Shown here piece by piece: positions 13,160-25,822 of a stretch of DNA of 64,000 nucleotides. The notes below the pieces were generated by a model. That model searched no databases and had not been told where the DNA came from. It saw only the letters and a program-made list of their open reading frames with translations. Each line of letters opens with the position of its first letter. Positions within the stretch are counted from its first letter, which is position 1. This DNA comes from Durusdinium trenchii. Taxonomy: Eukaryota > Sar > Dinophyceae > Suessiales > Symbiodiniaceae. Position numbers and translations under genes: made by a program. The DNA lies in NCBI GenBank assembly GCA_963970005.1, contig CAXAMN010001126.1, positions 8,789 through 72,788 of the forward strand, written 5' to 3'.

Positions 13160-13465
13160 ACACTACTATAGTGCATCGCTACTAGTAGCAAGGCACCTTA
13201 CTAGAAGCAAGAAGCTACTAGTAGCTCCTGGCATTAGTAGTAGTAACAAGAAGCTATTAGACACAGGAAAGAAATAGAATTAACATTGAAAGAACTAAAT
13301 AGAAGCTAACTACTAGGCTGTAAAGACGCCACTGGAAGTTTTTGGACGCCTCGCCCCTCGCGGCCATGCTGGTTGAAGGACTCAGTGCTTCCCTGCTTCA
13401 CATAGCTAAAAAGCTCCTAGTAGCTTCTTGCTCCTAGTAGCGATGCCAGGAGCCCCTAGTACGTG
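13160..13465. repeat. Two CTACTAG repeats in opposite orientation
   Basis: A forward unit at about 13,168-13,262 (ATCGCTACTAGTAGCAAGG, AGAAGCTACTAGTAGCTCC) is followed at about 13,405-13,465 by a reversed unit (CTCCTAGTAGCTTCTTGC, CCTAGTAGCGATGCCAGGAG). Together they form a loose inverted repeat with about 150 bp between the arms. Confidence 0.8.
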
Positions 13466-14619
13466 CCAAAACATTTGCAGTTTTCTTCACTATGCCCTGC
13501 GTAGTGCGGGGCTGTGCTTCGTTCAACACTTCTGTAGCCATCCGTTCGATTCCTGAAGAGTCACAGGGGAGGTGTTCTGGTCATGTCTCTATATATACAG
13601 TAGGTAAAACAGGTTGTCACAGACTGACATGCTAAGCATCTCTTTGCTCATGGTTGTGGTTGAAGTTTCCACAGTTTGCAAGCAAATCAAAAACTTGCCA
13701 AAACTTCTCAGCACCGCCACAAAACCCAAAAAATTGTTTGTGCCGCCCATGGTTGGATATACGTCCGGAGACATAGAGGTTTCAGAGCGCAACAAGCCAC
13801 AACAAGGAGTTGAAGGAAGATTGAAATTACAGATGTGTTTTGTGGCTCTTGAGGCTGGGCAAGCTGAAAAATCGAGAGACCCTTCCAGGCACCAGTGTGA
13901 AGCTTTCATGAGCGCAGGCAGTCAGTACAGTCTAGCCTAGCTGGGCCTAGCTACAGCTGGCTTCAGACAGGCGGCTTTGGCAGAGATGCAAAGGAAATGA
14001 AAGGAATACCAATACTGTACATGAAACTATATACCAGCGATGGCCTCCGATGGCCTATGAATAATACGGTTGTGTACTTGTGGCTATGGAACGCAGACAA
14101 GTATGGCTACAATATGCTGTGTTATGATCGCATAGGGCTGGTTTGCCCGGAAAACTGTCTTGAAGCGTTTGCTCTACAACATAGATCCGGTCCCATGACC
14201 TGTGTTGCGACCAATCAATAAACATCAAAGCACAAGCGATAACTTGGATTCATTCGTCGAGGCCACAGGCCGCTATCATGGAGTGTACAGTATAATCCTC
14301 ACATTGTAACAGATTCTTGTGACTGTGAGGTGAGTGATCCGTATGTGTCCATTCTTCTATCCAGACGGACCACTGAAAAACAAAGTTGGTTGGACTGAGA
14401 TGAGTCACTTGTATTGCCCTCAAGTTGCCGTTTGATTCCTCTAGGGCTTTGTGTGTGTGTCCACAGCAAGGTGGGGCATCAACCCTTTTGTTGTTGTACT
14501 GCATTTGAAAGGACCTCGAATCCCTCGCTTGTTTCTGCTCAAGTCCTCGTGTTTCCTAAGTTTGTAGACATGATCCGCCTGTGAAGCGACCTCCATTCAG
14601 CAATGCCTCGAACTTCGTG
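13466..14619. other. Interval between the MORN and ABC1K genes
   Basis: No gene is assigned. One open + frame at about 13,670-13,940 (STATKPKKLFVPPMVGY... to the stop before 13,941) is lysine/serine-rich and could be a C-terminal exon of the MORN gene, but it has no recognisable domain. The remainder shows only short open frames. Confidence 0.4.
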
Positions 14620-16424
14620 ATGGTTTCACCTCGTCGTCTCTTGAAGCTCGCTGCCCTTTCGTTTCTTGTGTTTCTTCTGCAATCAATCATATCAATCCTG
14701 CCACCTTTGTTCACAGCGCCCAGAGGGTCCAGAGCGCCACAGCGCCGATTGGTTTCAAGGGCTGCGAGCCCGGTGATAGAAGCCTGGCTTGTGCAGCAAG
14801 AACGCGACAGTGAATATGATGAGCTTTTGCGTGATGGATTTTCAAGAGATAAAATGCTCCTTGTTTGCATTAGCCCGAACGTGCTTAATGTGTTTTTTAT
14901 TGTGAGAGTTGATTGTTCACGTTTGGTTGGATCGAAGACGTTGAGTCAAATGCTGATTGCTGGGAAACAAAAACATGTTGCTTTTGTCGTCAAGTTGATT
15001 TTGGCAACTTTATAGAATACTTGAAGAGTAGACGTCAAATGACCCTTTTGCGTGATCCCTTTAAGCAAAGGCTTTGGTCGCATAAGGGCTGCTCAAGCTT
15101 CGTTAAGACGTTGTGTCACATTGTCATATTGTGGGGCGTAAGCAAAACCTCTAGTTGCGTAAGGTTGCGTAGCGTAATCAACCCACTATGCGTGAGCTAA
15201 AACTGCAGTCGCCTAGGCGCTGCGTAAACTTTCGTGCAAGCCATGTGTTATGACATAGATTGACATAGGAATCTATCAAAGTTTTCAGAAGCGCTCAAAT
15301 GTTGCTACTTGGCTAGTTGACCTCAGAAAAAACTGTAAGTATAGAATTGCTAATGCATGCCATAGCTGCTTTGCTGAGGTTTCGATTCTTTAGCCGACGG
15401 CCACATTTGATTCTGCGCCGTTTCTATGAGATCGGGCAAGTTCTTCTACCTGCCTGGCAAGTTTGGACGAATCCAAGAGAGGGTACTAGCCGTCACTCGT
15501 TTACAAAGCAATTGTGTGTATCTTCATTAATAGCATCAAGTCGTAACAATCACCCACCCAGAAGGTTCTCATTGCAGATGCTGCTTACTTCACTAAGACC
15601 TAGACAGATAGTATAATATGTTATATATATATATGCCCAATAGAATACAATAGAATAGTACAGTATGCCAATGCAGTTGTGGCGAGGCAAGTCACACATC
15701 ATACATGCTTTTATCGCTATAATACTCCAAACCTAATGGCTCAATAGTCACACACCTCCTAGAGTGGGGCTGACAAAGGCTTGTATAATCAGCTTTTGAC
15801 GTCGCAACTCTTCTAGGTGGAGAATATCTCAAAGGCAGCCTACAAAAGCTGGGCCCTGTCTTTGTCAAGGTGGGTCAAACCCTAGCACAGAGGCCGGACA
15901 TCGTCGGAGATGAAGCTGCGAATGTGTTAAAGTCTCTTCAGTCCAAAACGAAGCCTTTTGCGGACGAGATTGCGCCACTTGGTTAAAAGTCAAAAGCCAG
16001 GAAGAAGTTACTAGGAGCAAAGGGCATCGCTACTAGGAGCAAGGACGCTACTAGGGGCTCCTGGCCTTACTCCTAGTAACAAGAAGCTACCAGGAGCAAA
16101 GGGCATCGCTTCTAGGAGCAAGAAGCTACTAGGGGCTCCTGGCCGTACTACTAGGATTCCACAAAGGAGGTGTTCCACGGTTCACATTGTAAGGCACCGG
16201 ATCATTGTGGAGGATTTGAACCACACGGGTCCTTTGGCTCCTGGCCTTTGTCCAGAAGGATGCTCTGAGGGACCACCTTTGTTCCAAGAGATCTCCGCCA
16301 CCACCATAGCATCGGCATCATTGGGCCAGGCACCGGGCTGGTGTAAACGGCCATGATGACTGAATACAAGGGCTCTGACACTAAATCCATCTAACAGTTC
16401 ATATTGCTTACGTGTTCGCCTCGT

Positions 16425-16471
<47 letters not shown>

Positions 16472-16481
16472 NNNNNNNNNN

Positions 16482-16529
<48 letters not shown>

Positions 16530-19108
16530 GTTGTACTATTTTGTGTGCTGCTGCTGACACTACTGCCAACAAGCATGCTGCATGTAGTGCTCGAAAGTGT
16601 TCACGCTTTGCAGGTTTACAAGGCAAAGACCAAAGAGGGCCAGTATATTGCCTTGAAAGTCATGCGTCCTGGTGTGGCTCGATTGGTTGCTTGCGATTGG
16701 GTTTGCTGGTTCTTGGCTCTGAAGCTCCAGCGCTTGACGCTTGCAAAGCAGGGGGAGTTGGGCGGCACAACTCTTAGGTTGCCACAGGTCACAAGAGTTC
16801 TTTTTTGCTATGTTGTGCTGCCAGCTCGTTTACATGATGGTGCAATATTACTCCGGACTCCTGGCTTGTGGAAAGCACCAACAAGTCCTCCTGCCACAGA
16901 ATCTGAGTTACGCTTGGTTTGGTGGTGTAAGGAGAACACAAGCTTGTGCCAACATATCCCTGGGAGGGTATCATGTCCAACAACCTTAACCAATCATGTT
17001 GGCAGGTGTATATTTGTATATGTCACACACACACACAGCAAGCATGTATTTGTTCTACAAGGATCTTCGGCTCCTTTAACGACTTTGCGAAGTTGGCAGA
17101 TGGTGTCGCTGGTGGAGTTTTTTTGGAGCTGGACTATCACAATGAAGGGCGAAACATGGAGGATTTCATCCGAGAGCACATGTGGTTAGGATTCGTCACG
17201 GCCCCTGCATGGATCCATGAAGCTTGGTGTGGGAGTTGTTTTGCATGCATAGAACTGCATTTTGCATCATGCGTGTCCAAGTCTATCTATTTATCTATCT
17301 ATCTATCTATCTATCTATATTGGTTGGATGGTTTTAGGTTTGTCATTCACCTTTTGTATTGGGTTGTTTTTGATGGATGCTTTGATGGTGCAGCAAGGCA
17401 ACCAACATTTGTGTTTTTCAGCCAAGGAATACACGGGGCCGAAGGGCAACTGCCGTGTTTTGGCCACAGCCTGGGCCGATGGCCTTGACTTTGCTGAGCT
17501 ACCACAACACTTGCGGCATCGTGCCGTGCGCTTGGCTGCAGAAGCCTGCCTGGTGCAGCTTCTCATTACTGGCTTTGTGCACGCTGATCCTCATGAAGGA
17601 CTGGATATGGCGGCACAATGAAGATGGTCATTTCTTCCTCGCTGGAAACAGATTGAGATGTGTTACTCATGTGTTACTCCATGGTGTTGGGGCCCTCAAC
17701 AAATCGAAGGTTTTGTGTTAAACGAACTGTTGAGGAGTTGCATGAAAATTAGCTGATTGATTGTCTAAATAGATGCATGATGATGTGTGCTGAATTGCAG
17801 GGAATCTGAAGTACATGCGCGATGGGCGGATTTGCTTCCTGGACTTCGGTTTGATGGACCGGGTTTCGCCGAGGGTTATGGAAGGCTTTGCTGATGGCAT
17901 CCGCTCAGTAGTGTCCCAGAATTGGACGGCACTGGCCTATTCCATGCAAACTGTGGAGTTTGTGCCTGATCCCGTCAAGCGAAGCTTGCTCTTAGCAGGT
18001 CTTGGTGTTCACTTCAAATAGTGGTGTTGGTGGTGTTGTTTCTTACATTGTGTATCGTATTTGTTCACATTCCGTATTTCAAGCATGCCGTGCAATTCAA
18101 GACTAGAAGGACACATCAAGCTGAGGAAACTTGCGGCCAAACAGCACCCGTCCTCTATGGGTCGATAGTACATTCAGTGAGTTCGTGGAAGCTCTCGGTC
18201 AAGAGGTTGGCCAGGATCAGGATGCACAGACCCGGTTTGGAGATATGGCGGCTGCATTGAAACGGTTGTCGAATAGATACTTGATGCTTACACCTGACTA
18301 TGTGGTTTTGATGACCAGGACCTTCGTGACATTGGAGGGGATTGCAGCATCATATGATCCCGACTTCAATATTTATACAACGGCATTGCCCATAACCCTG
18401 CGACGGCTCGTTTCTCCTAGTACTGCCGAGGCTCGGGCCGCCTTGCGGAATAATGTACTGACAGAGAAAGGAGAAGTGAAGTGGTCAGAGTTGAAGGAAC
18501 TCTTGAAAAGCACAGAGCAGTCACCAGATCCTGAAGAGGATACTGCCATGACTTTGTTGGATGCGGAAGACAGCGATCCTTCATCATCCGACAGTGGCTT
18601 CCGACCACTTGAAGGCTTGCTGGGTTCTACAGAGGGTCAATGCCTCAGAAGAATGGCTTACGATATCGATCTCAATGCACTCTTCTCTTTCTTGGCATCT
18701 CGGGATGCTAGGTCCTTGCGCAAGCAGGTTGCAGTTTGGCTTGCGAAAAAGCTTGACTTTAGCCAATCGCGTTTGTTCAAGCCAGCAAATCAAGTCACGA
18801 GACCGGAGCCTCCAGTCGGATCTCCAGAATACGAGAAGCTGCAGAGGCACAGGGCCCAGCGCGATCGGCGAGCCCTTCGTTTTATCCTCAGAAGCCAGTG
18901 GAATCGCTTGCATTTTCGGGCGATTCCCGCACTTGCTTTGGCCATAACGGTCTTCTTGCTGCGAGTATCGGGCACTGCTTTGCTACTCATTTTGCGGCGG
19001 ATTGGCCGTCGCATTTGGAGGGGCGCCAAGGCTGTTGCACGGTCGCCGGTCACGTTCTTTACATGGCTTGGTCGTCGCCGTCAGCAAGTATTGACGTCGC
19101 CGTCGTAG
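14620..19108 (+). CDS. Plastid ABC1/UbiB-like (AarF/ADCK) atypical kinase
   Basis: ABC1K proteins are atypical kinases that in plastids regulate prenylquinone metabolism. ATG 14,620 opens a leader with a hydrophobic segment (LAALSFLVFLLQSIISIL), then FTAPRG, resembling the FVAP motif of dinoflagellate plastid presequences. Approximate exons: 14,620-14,850; 15,378-15,480 (FFSRRPHLILRRFYEIGQ); 15,817-15,981 (LGPVFVKVGQTLAQRPD, the KxGQ motif); about 16,255-16,329 (IASASLGQ); 16,614-16,737 (VYKAKT, ALKVMRPG with the catalytic Lys); 17,062-17,224 (FLELDYHNE); 17,422-17,598 (HADPHEG); 17,801-17,998 (GN, FLDFGLMD); about 18,130-19,108, ending in a hydrophobic helix and a basic tail. All kinase motifs are present. 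The intron after 16,329 starts GC. The intron after 17,598 starts GA, and joining there restores HADPHEGN. The length and the TLEGI..YDPDF block match plant ABC1K1/3-type proteins. The exact paralogue is unknown. Confidence 0.9.
16001..16160. repeat. CTACTAG dispersed repeat inside an ABC1K intron
   Basis: Two tandem units: AGGAAGAAGTTACTAGGAGC, AAGGGCATCGCTACTAGGAGC, GACGCTACTAGGGGCTCC, TGGCCTTACTCCTAGTAAC, then a second near-identical set ending ACTACTAGGATTCC. It lies wholly within the intron between the KxGQ exon and the IASASLGQ exon, which shows that the family tolerates intronic insertion. Confidence 0.85.
16424..16528. repeat. (TAC)n trinucleotide microsatellite with assembly gap
   Basis: About 47 bp of CTA/TAC repeats, ten N at 16,472-16,481, then about 47 bp more. 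The gap of exactly ten N probably marks a collapsed or unspanned repeat whose true length is unknown. It is intronic: the flanking ABC1K exons end at 16,329 and resume at 16,614. Poly-Tyr and poly-Leu frames across it are not coding. Confidence 0.93.
17282..17322. repeat. (TCTA)n microsatellite
   Basis: About ten TCTA/TTTA units within the ABC1K intron between the LELDYHNE exon and the HADPHEG exon. Confidence 0.9.
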
Positions 19109-21238
19109 TGGCAAGGATTTGCACGGACAATTCTGACGGAGAATCTGACTTATCAGAGCAGATTTGTGGAGGTCCTGGAGTTCACGATAGAGATGGCGCT
19201 GCTGCGGAGCCAATGCTTTAATTGAGTCTAAACAATTTGCGGTTTCAGAAAAAAGTGACTATGTAGCCAAGCTTGGTTGATATAAGCTGAGCCCTTGAGT
19301 TGTAAAGTTGTCATGATATTCCTGAATGACACCTGATGATTCATTGCTACTCAAGTTCTTTGATTCGCTCAAGCCAAACTGCTTGCGGTTGGATTGCTTT
19401 GGCATGGATGTTTTGCAAAAGGCCAAGATTAGTTGGCCCTCGGAGGCCAGTTACCTGACTATTTGCGGGAGAAGGTGACTCTTATATCGAAAGCCTGGTC
19501 CAAGTTGCGCTTGAAACAGAAACTGCAAGTCTATGGAACTGTGGCACTGTGGCATGATTGGTTTGAATAGGTTTACTGCAATTAAGCCAGCAAAATAAGT
19601 ATATACTTTAGCAGACTTAGCAAGTTGTGTTCGAGCAAAACAGCTTTGTTGTGCGTGAGCACGCGGAACAGCACACCGGTCCATTTCCGCGGATTCTTAT
19701 TCAATATTGTTCACTTGCCGGTGGTTTTCCTCAACTGTGAAATCAATCTTGCAATGAAGAGCCTTGATGAATTCCTGCCCGAACATACAAAAGTCAGTCT
19801 TTGGCACCTCTAGATGAATTCTCAGCTGAGGCTGCTCTACAGTTGGAAGAACTCGGCATCAAACCCAACAGGCAAGGGCACGATTTGAAACAGTTTAGGA
19901 ATTTGGGAGTAATGTGCTGGCAGTTTGGTATGAAGGAAGTCAAAGAGAGACTAGGTGTGGAAGACACTGCAAGTACCACTAGGAGTGCAATACCTACAGG
20001 CTCACAATGGATTTGACAGGTTTGTTGCCATAAACTATCATAAACTTAAATGCATGAGCCAAAAAACAATCTTGCAAATCTTAGCAACAGCCCTTTCTTT
20101 CACACCCCTCAGCATGTGGACGTTTCCAACGGTGCGCCCAACCTAAGCAACTCTCTTTCGCCACTCAGATTTAGACAACGAGTAGTTAGCAGACTGTTTT
20201 TTCTTGAAAGACAACCTCATTTCGATAGACTCAGAGCCCCTTTAATCACACTAAGCACTTTCGGCAAAGACGGGTTCATACGTGCTCCATGCTTTAGAGA
20301 AGTCAGCGAGAGGCGTTGCCGACTTTTTTGGATCCCCGGACGGATAGAGGTGGGGTGTTTGTGGCAATGAAGAGTTTGTCTGTCGTATTCGTGACTATAT
20401 GTTACTTCAAGCTGACGCTAAAGCAATATATAGAGCTGAGAGCACAGTACAGTCATCTACTTGCAGCAATGGTTCGCTATCTATTCTATTCCTTTGAGGT
20501 GATGGGAAGTCCAGGAACCTGAGTCGTTTTGCATCGTTTTGCGTGTTGGAACTGACGCTGCAGGTTGTTGGCAAACACACAGACTATGCAGGCGGACGAT
20601 CCTGCGTTTGCGCAGTCAAGTGAGAGCCTCAATGGATTCCTTCGCTTGAGCTATCCAAAGTAGGACAATCCAGTGATACTATGTGATACTCAGTTTTACA
20701 AAATCAAAAAGAATCAAGAAACAAATATATATATATATTTGTATAGGATCCTTCGTCCGTGAGACACTCAGCATTTGCAATCCCATTATCGATCGTCAAT
20801 GTGCTTGCAAGCAGTCTTGAAAGTACCGTTCATTAATGCTGATCCTATAATATACCCCCTGTCAGTCCAGTTCCAAATACGACTTGTTTGTACAAGAACT
20901 GCGCGAGTCCTGGAAACAAAATCAGCTTATGGCATCCTAAGACTTGAATTCCACTTTTGCTGCCAATGACAGTCGGGGCTTTTGCGTCCTGTCGGTGGAT
21001 CGGGGTGACGACGAGCTTCGGGTGGCCACCGTCTTAGCAAGCCGCCAAGTAGCTAAGCCTGAAATGGTGCCCGGGATATCATTGGAACAACTGCGTTTGC
21101 ACAGGCGACATGTCTTTCATGCCAGCAATGGCTGCCAGCAGTTGCATGCTGTACGCAATAAATCTGAAGTTTTGAAGACCCATGAAAACCATATGAACAG
21201 CTATTTGGAAAGTTGGATAGCAGCTCGCAAGTGAAGTG

Positions 21239-21302
21239 ATGCAGCTAGCCAGCTAGGCTACGCATTGGAAATGCAGCTAGCCAGCTAGGCTACGCATTGG
21301 AA
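21239..21302. repeat. Perfect 32-bp tandem duplication
   Basis: ATGCAGCTAGCCAGCTAGG followed by CTACGCATTGGAA is present twice head to tail (21,239 and 21,271). A third copy begins at 21,303 but breaks after ATGC. The unit contains a CTAGC/GCTAG palindrome. Confidence 0.95.
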
Positions 21303-22574
21303 ATGCCTCTCAGGTGAGCTTAAAGTCAAAAGCTGATCAAGATGAGGAAGTCCTGCAGTGCTCGGTTCGCTTCTGAGACAAGTTGATTGTCCCGAAATCG
21401 TCCATTTTCACACTGCTGGGTCTTAAAATGCGCGGTTACAGTATGTTATAGTAATTGACTGTAAACAGTTCTCAGCAATGAATCCTTGCAGTTGTTTCAC
21501 ATAAAATCTGCTGCGTTTGCCTTCAGTTTGTAGATACTCGGCCAGGTGCGACTAAGCCCGGACACAGAGGTGCCGCACTGCTTTGAGTCGGTTCGATTTT
21601 GTCTCAACATTAACCTCCAAGCCCGTTGCCACTTTTTTAAATCTTTGCCAGATAGAATTTATGTTCAGTTCCTAGGATCTTTGTTCATCAATTGCATTGA
21701 CATGGTAAGTTGAAGCTCAGGACATTTCCTCACTCCGCAATTTCCGACCAAATTGCTCAAAACGCTCTCAAGAGACATGAGATTTGCTTTAAAATCTGAA
21801 AAATCCTTCGAGATAACCTCAAAATTCCTTGCCGAGTTGTACGAGTTTCATGTGCGAGAACCCAAGTGCACCCATTCATCTCGAGAGGTTGCGAGCAACC
21901 ATTGGTCTTTGTATATTGCTACCGCAGCTTGAGATGGCATTAAATGTAGAGTGGCGTGGTTGTATGTGTGAGTCACGTGGCTTTGAAGATTTTGCCAAAG
22001 TTTCCTTTGTAAGGTATTTGTATACATGTGAGGCATTGTTCTTGCATCAGCAAACAAAGGCAGCTCGGCGGCTCTCACAAAACTTTGGGCATTTGCTTGG
22101 TTGCGATGCCGCTTGGCATAACGCATGGTGCTGCAGGTTGGCAACTGCAGGCAACTGGTGTCATTGACGTGTCCTTGAAAGCTACAATTAGCCACTCAAA
22201 CAAATTCCAAGAAACACCCAATAAGAGAAGGCAGATGATCATGCTTTTGCGGTGCGAAGGTGGCAATTTCATGTGATTTGCCTCCAGCATCGGGACTGAC
22301 AAATTGCCGGCATGTTGCTACATGCATGAAGCCAGAGCCTTCTATCTAACGTTTGCAGCGCTGTTCCTAGCCAACTCTACATTCCTATTACTGTACATGT
22401 TGGTCTTAAGTGTTGCACGCATGAAGATCAGATTAAACTTGCTTTTGCATGCTCCTGCGGTTCCAGCTGAATGATGGCGCCTACCTGTTTCCGACGTTCT
22501 TTCAGGAATGAGCACCTCATCCGCTCTAATTTGCGTCAATCACTCAGCAACGGAGTAACATTTTGCTTTGCTCT

Positions 22575-22660
22575 CCGGCTACTAGGAGCAAAGGGCGTTA
22601 CTACTACTAGCATTCTTACTACTAGTAGCAAAGGGCATCGCTACTAGGAGCAAGGAACTA
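22575..22660. repeat. CTACTAG dispersed repeat, copy
   Basis: GGCTACTAGGAGCAAAGG, CGTTACTACTACTAGC, CTTACTACTAGTAGCAAAGG and CATCGCTACTAGGAGCAAGG. It is the same family as the 8.5-kb copy. Confidence 0.85.
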
Positions 22661-23091
22661 GCACTTTGTACATTTTTGGAGAGTAGACTTGGCAGGCTAT
22701 GTACATGGTGCTGGATGCGTGGAGCACAGTTTAGACAGACTAGTGGCTTGAAGTCCGGCCAAATCTGGGACACGATTGGTTCATTCATTCCTGAGGTGCG
22801 GAATGGTCTACAAAAACATCCAAAGTCGGATATCTCAGACCATTGGCCTTTATATCATTTCCAAGCATGAAGACCTTCCGCAGCTTAAATATACAATCGT
22901 TCATTTTAAACATAATCCATAGACATATTTTGAGACCGAGATGCATGAATGAGTCAAAGCCTGATGACCAGAGAAGATCCATTGGCGAATCCTTTGTTGC
23001 CTAAGATTTGTGGCGACCTTCAAGAAAGAAGAGGACACAGTAATAGAAGGCTGTGTGGCTTTGTTCCAGAGTTGCCTAGTTGTGATGCAAG

Positions 23092-23228
23092 TTGATTCTG
23101 CTGGAGGAGCTGTATGAATATTTGGGTTGCATTGAGAACGGCCAGTTTGTACCTCGAAAACTTCCGAGCAAAGCCATCGCTGCTGCATCGCTGTGGCCAG
23201 AATGTTTCATTTTGCAAGACAGCAAAGG
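23092..23228 (+). other. Possible orphan exon
   Basis: After CAAG at 23,088-23,091 a frame stays open for about 45 codons (starting LILLEELYEYLGCIENGQF, later PRKLPSKAIAAASLWPE). A GT donor is available at 23,229 just before an in-frame stop. The composition looks coding, but I recognise no family and cannot link it to other exons. Confidence 0.3.
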
Positions 23229-24254
23229 TCGTGCGGCGAGTTGACGGGAGATCAAGGTGAGTTTGGGGACAGTTGCACTGAGCTGAGACTGTTGCATTCT
23301 GTTGCTATATTGCAACGATTGCAGGTGTAGGGACTTTCGGTGGTAGTGAGGACGCGGCCAAGTGGCTTGGTAGGAGGCAGAGAGAGAGAGGGAGTTTTCT
23401 TTCGCGAAGGACCACACAGCCATCATGTCCTCAGAGGAAGGAAAACTGAAAGCTGCCGGCTCAAAATGACTGTTTGCAGACGTTGTGCATGGCTTGCCAC
23501 TGTCCAGTGTTCAGGTTTTCTCATACAAACCAACAAGACTGGAGAGCAATCATCTCAGAATTGGATCCGTGTATAGTATAGCGGTTTCCAATTTTGTTGG
23601 CTGCTGTGTCCCTCTTTTGCACTGCTTCTTCTGGTTTGACATCTTGTCGGAGAGGTATTGCACCCTTTCCGGACCACTTGACCTTTGTCGTCGCATCTAG
23701 TGGTGTGCTTGCTGAGAAGACGGGGCCAAATCCTCAGCATAGCTTTCACGTGACCGACGTCATGTGGTGAAGTGTAACACGGAGTCAGTGAGGGACAAAA
23801 TGAACAACTACAATGATGCCGCGAACCTGGCGGCGTTGGCGGCCAAGACCTTTCAAGCCTCCACAGGCAACAGGGAAACGCCAAGAAGCCCACCCCCAAC
23901 AAGCAAAGCTCTTTGGACTCAAGCGGCTAATTCTTCTTGCAGTTCTTGCTGAGCTCGTTTCATTGCCTTAAATTTATTGTCCTTGCTGGCTCCACTACAC
24001 TGCACTCCCTAGTACCACAGGTGCGGCACGCAACCAGGGGTGAAACCTTTGCAATGAGCCAATGCGTACGAGCCAACACATCAAGCTTGTGTGAGAACTG
24101 ATCCAAATCGATCCGAGCTGCGCTTTCTGCCCTGACCCTGAGCCCTTTTTGGCGCAGGCAATCAATGTCCTGACCTAGCAAGCTGTGTGCGAAGCTGTGG
24201 CGAGGCAGCCTGCCAGGGCCACGGAGTTGGAGGAAAAGAATGGAAGGCAACACC

Positions 24255-24322
24255 TACTAGCGATGGCCTCCACCCTAGTAGCAATGGCCTCCAACCTACT
24301 AGCGATGGCCTCCACCCTACTA
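24255..24322. repeat. Short tandem GATGGCCTCCACCCTACTAG units
   Basis: Three to four 20-bp units (CTACTAGCGATGGCCTCCAC, CCTAGTAGCAATGGCCTCCA and so on) in head-to-tail order. The same GATGGCCTCCAACCTA module appears at 37,160-37,215. It is a subfamily of the CTACTAG dispersed repeat. Confidence 0.85.
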
Positions 24323-25822
24323 GAGAACGGAAGAAAAGGAATATGTTTGTCATGAAGATCCGTTGAAGGGAGACAATGAGAAAAGCGATCACCTCTTCGG
24401 GCATCTCAGACATTGTAAGAATGTGTTGCCCAGTTGTCCTGCCTATGTGTTGCCTAGTAATCTATAGTATAATTGGGGTTGGCAAAGAATTGAGGTGAGA
24501 CCATTTCAGCGGTGCTGCGGGCAAAAGGCACGCCAAGAGTGTGACCCAGAAGAGATAGACAACAGTTAAAGGAAGAATAATGTAGAAGAGAATGAGTCAG
24601 AATGAGAGACGAAAGGCGTTTGACGCCTATATGGACTGTTGGTGGAGGAACCGAACATCTAGATGTCCGTTTTCGCCAGTTCTACATCGAGAGCGAGGCT
24701 TGGGCACTCCTAGGCTGAACTACCACAAAGGTAACATGGCACATCATGGCACCTAACTTCTTCAGTCTTGGAGGTTTGCGTGCCTGGCGTAGCAAAGGTA
24801 CGAGGGCATGTCGCGAGTTGACAAGTTTGACCTTTCTGGGCACAACGAGGAATTTATTGGCCAGATACAATCAGAGGAGACGCATGGAGTAGACATCGGA
24901 TTCGGATCTAGAAGGACAGTGTGGTGAGCAATGGCTGTGTACCACAAACCTCCATACCTCCATACTATATAGTATCGGCTTGAAAACGTGCAGGCTTTTT
25001 TAGTCCAGCGTCGCAAGGCGGTCTCCGCTAATTCATTTGATGAAAGGGAACTTGGTCGGCTGGTCTCTCCCTCAGAAGTTCTCCAACTGCTATTAATTAA
25101 ACTGCAATTTGTTTCGTGTAGAAATTGCACTGCGACACAGGTTGAACTCTCTCAGGAACAAGGTGATGCTGGCCTCCAGTTCCACTCCCGCATTTAATTG
25201 TTAATCCTTCTTAAGAATGTTGCGATGTGCTTCACACCCGTCTGCCTGTCATTGTCAAGAGACACTGACTTGCAGGAACCTGGTGCCAGAGACGCGTTGG
25301 CTGCCGGCGGAGGTTTCCGATGTTTGAGCTTATCCTGTAGACTTGATTGACGTGTATATATATATATTTATGTTGTATATGTTATGACTAGTGTTATGAC
25401 TGTTATGAGTCTATGATGATACATTGAGCTTTTGGCCCGTGCTGAACGCTATGTTTGTTGCATTTTTTGTCAGGGCATGGCCCTGCTCCTTTAAAATTAG
25501 AGGTGTGGGGACTTGACTCAGCAAATAGTTAGTAGTGTTGTTTCAGGTTGTTCTCTTCCAGGTTTGTTGGAACAAGCGTTCAGGATCAAGTTCATGCTCC
25601 GAATTGCATGAGGTCAGAGAAAGGGGCACCTTGAGAAGATTTGAGCAACAAAGAAAGTACGGTGCCAACAGTCGTTGATTGAATCAGATACAAACAAGAT
25701 TGTTACATAGTCACTAGACTTGAAGTGCCACGTATATATGCGCGGGTTTGTTTCGCAACCACAAGAGCCACAACAAGGTGTTTTGTTCATTGTTTTGGCA
25801 CCCACCCAAAGTCCTTGACGCA

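Larger units (their letters stand above)
19109..25822. other. Mostly non-coding; a few coding-like fragments on + strand
   Basis: No gene was recognised. Coding-like + strand stretches without an assigned family are 19,801-19,980 (PLDEFSAEAALQLEELG), 20,950-21,234 (FCVLSVDRGDDELRVATVL, ending in a stop) and 24,990-25,110 (RRKAVSANSFDERELGRL). The last two could be upstream exons of the GHMP kinase whose C-terminus is at 28.6 kb, because a basic, helix-rich SFDERELGRL segment would suit that family, but I cannot show it. Repeats at 21,239, 22,575 and 24,255 are listed separately. The rest shows nothing. Confidence 0.4.

Noticed and set aside
13520..13565. Possible tRNA B box (GTTCGATTC)
   Set aside because: No matching acceptor stem, A box or cloverleaf could be built around it.
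16404..17189. Long + strand frame across the TAC repeat and gap
   Set aside because: It runs through the microsatellite, ten N and ABC1K introns; only 16,614-16,737 is real exon, in this same region.
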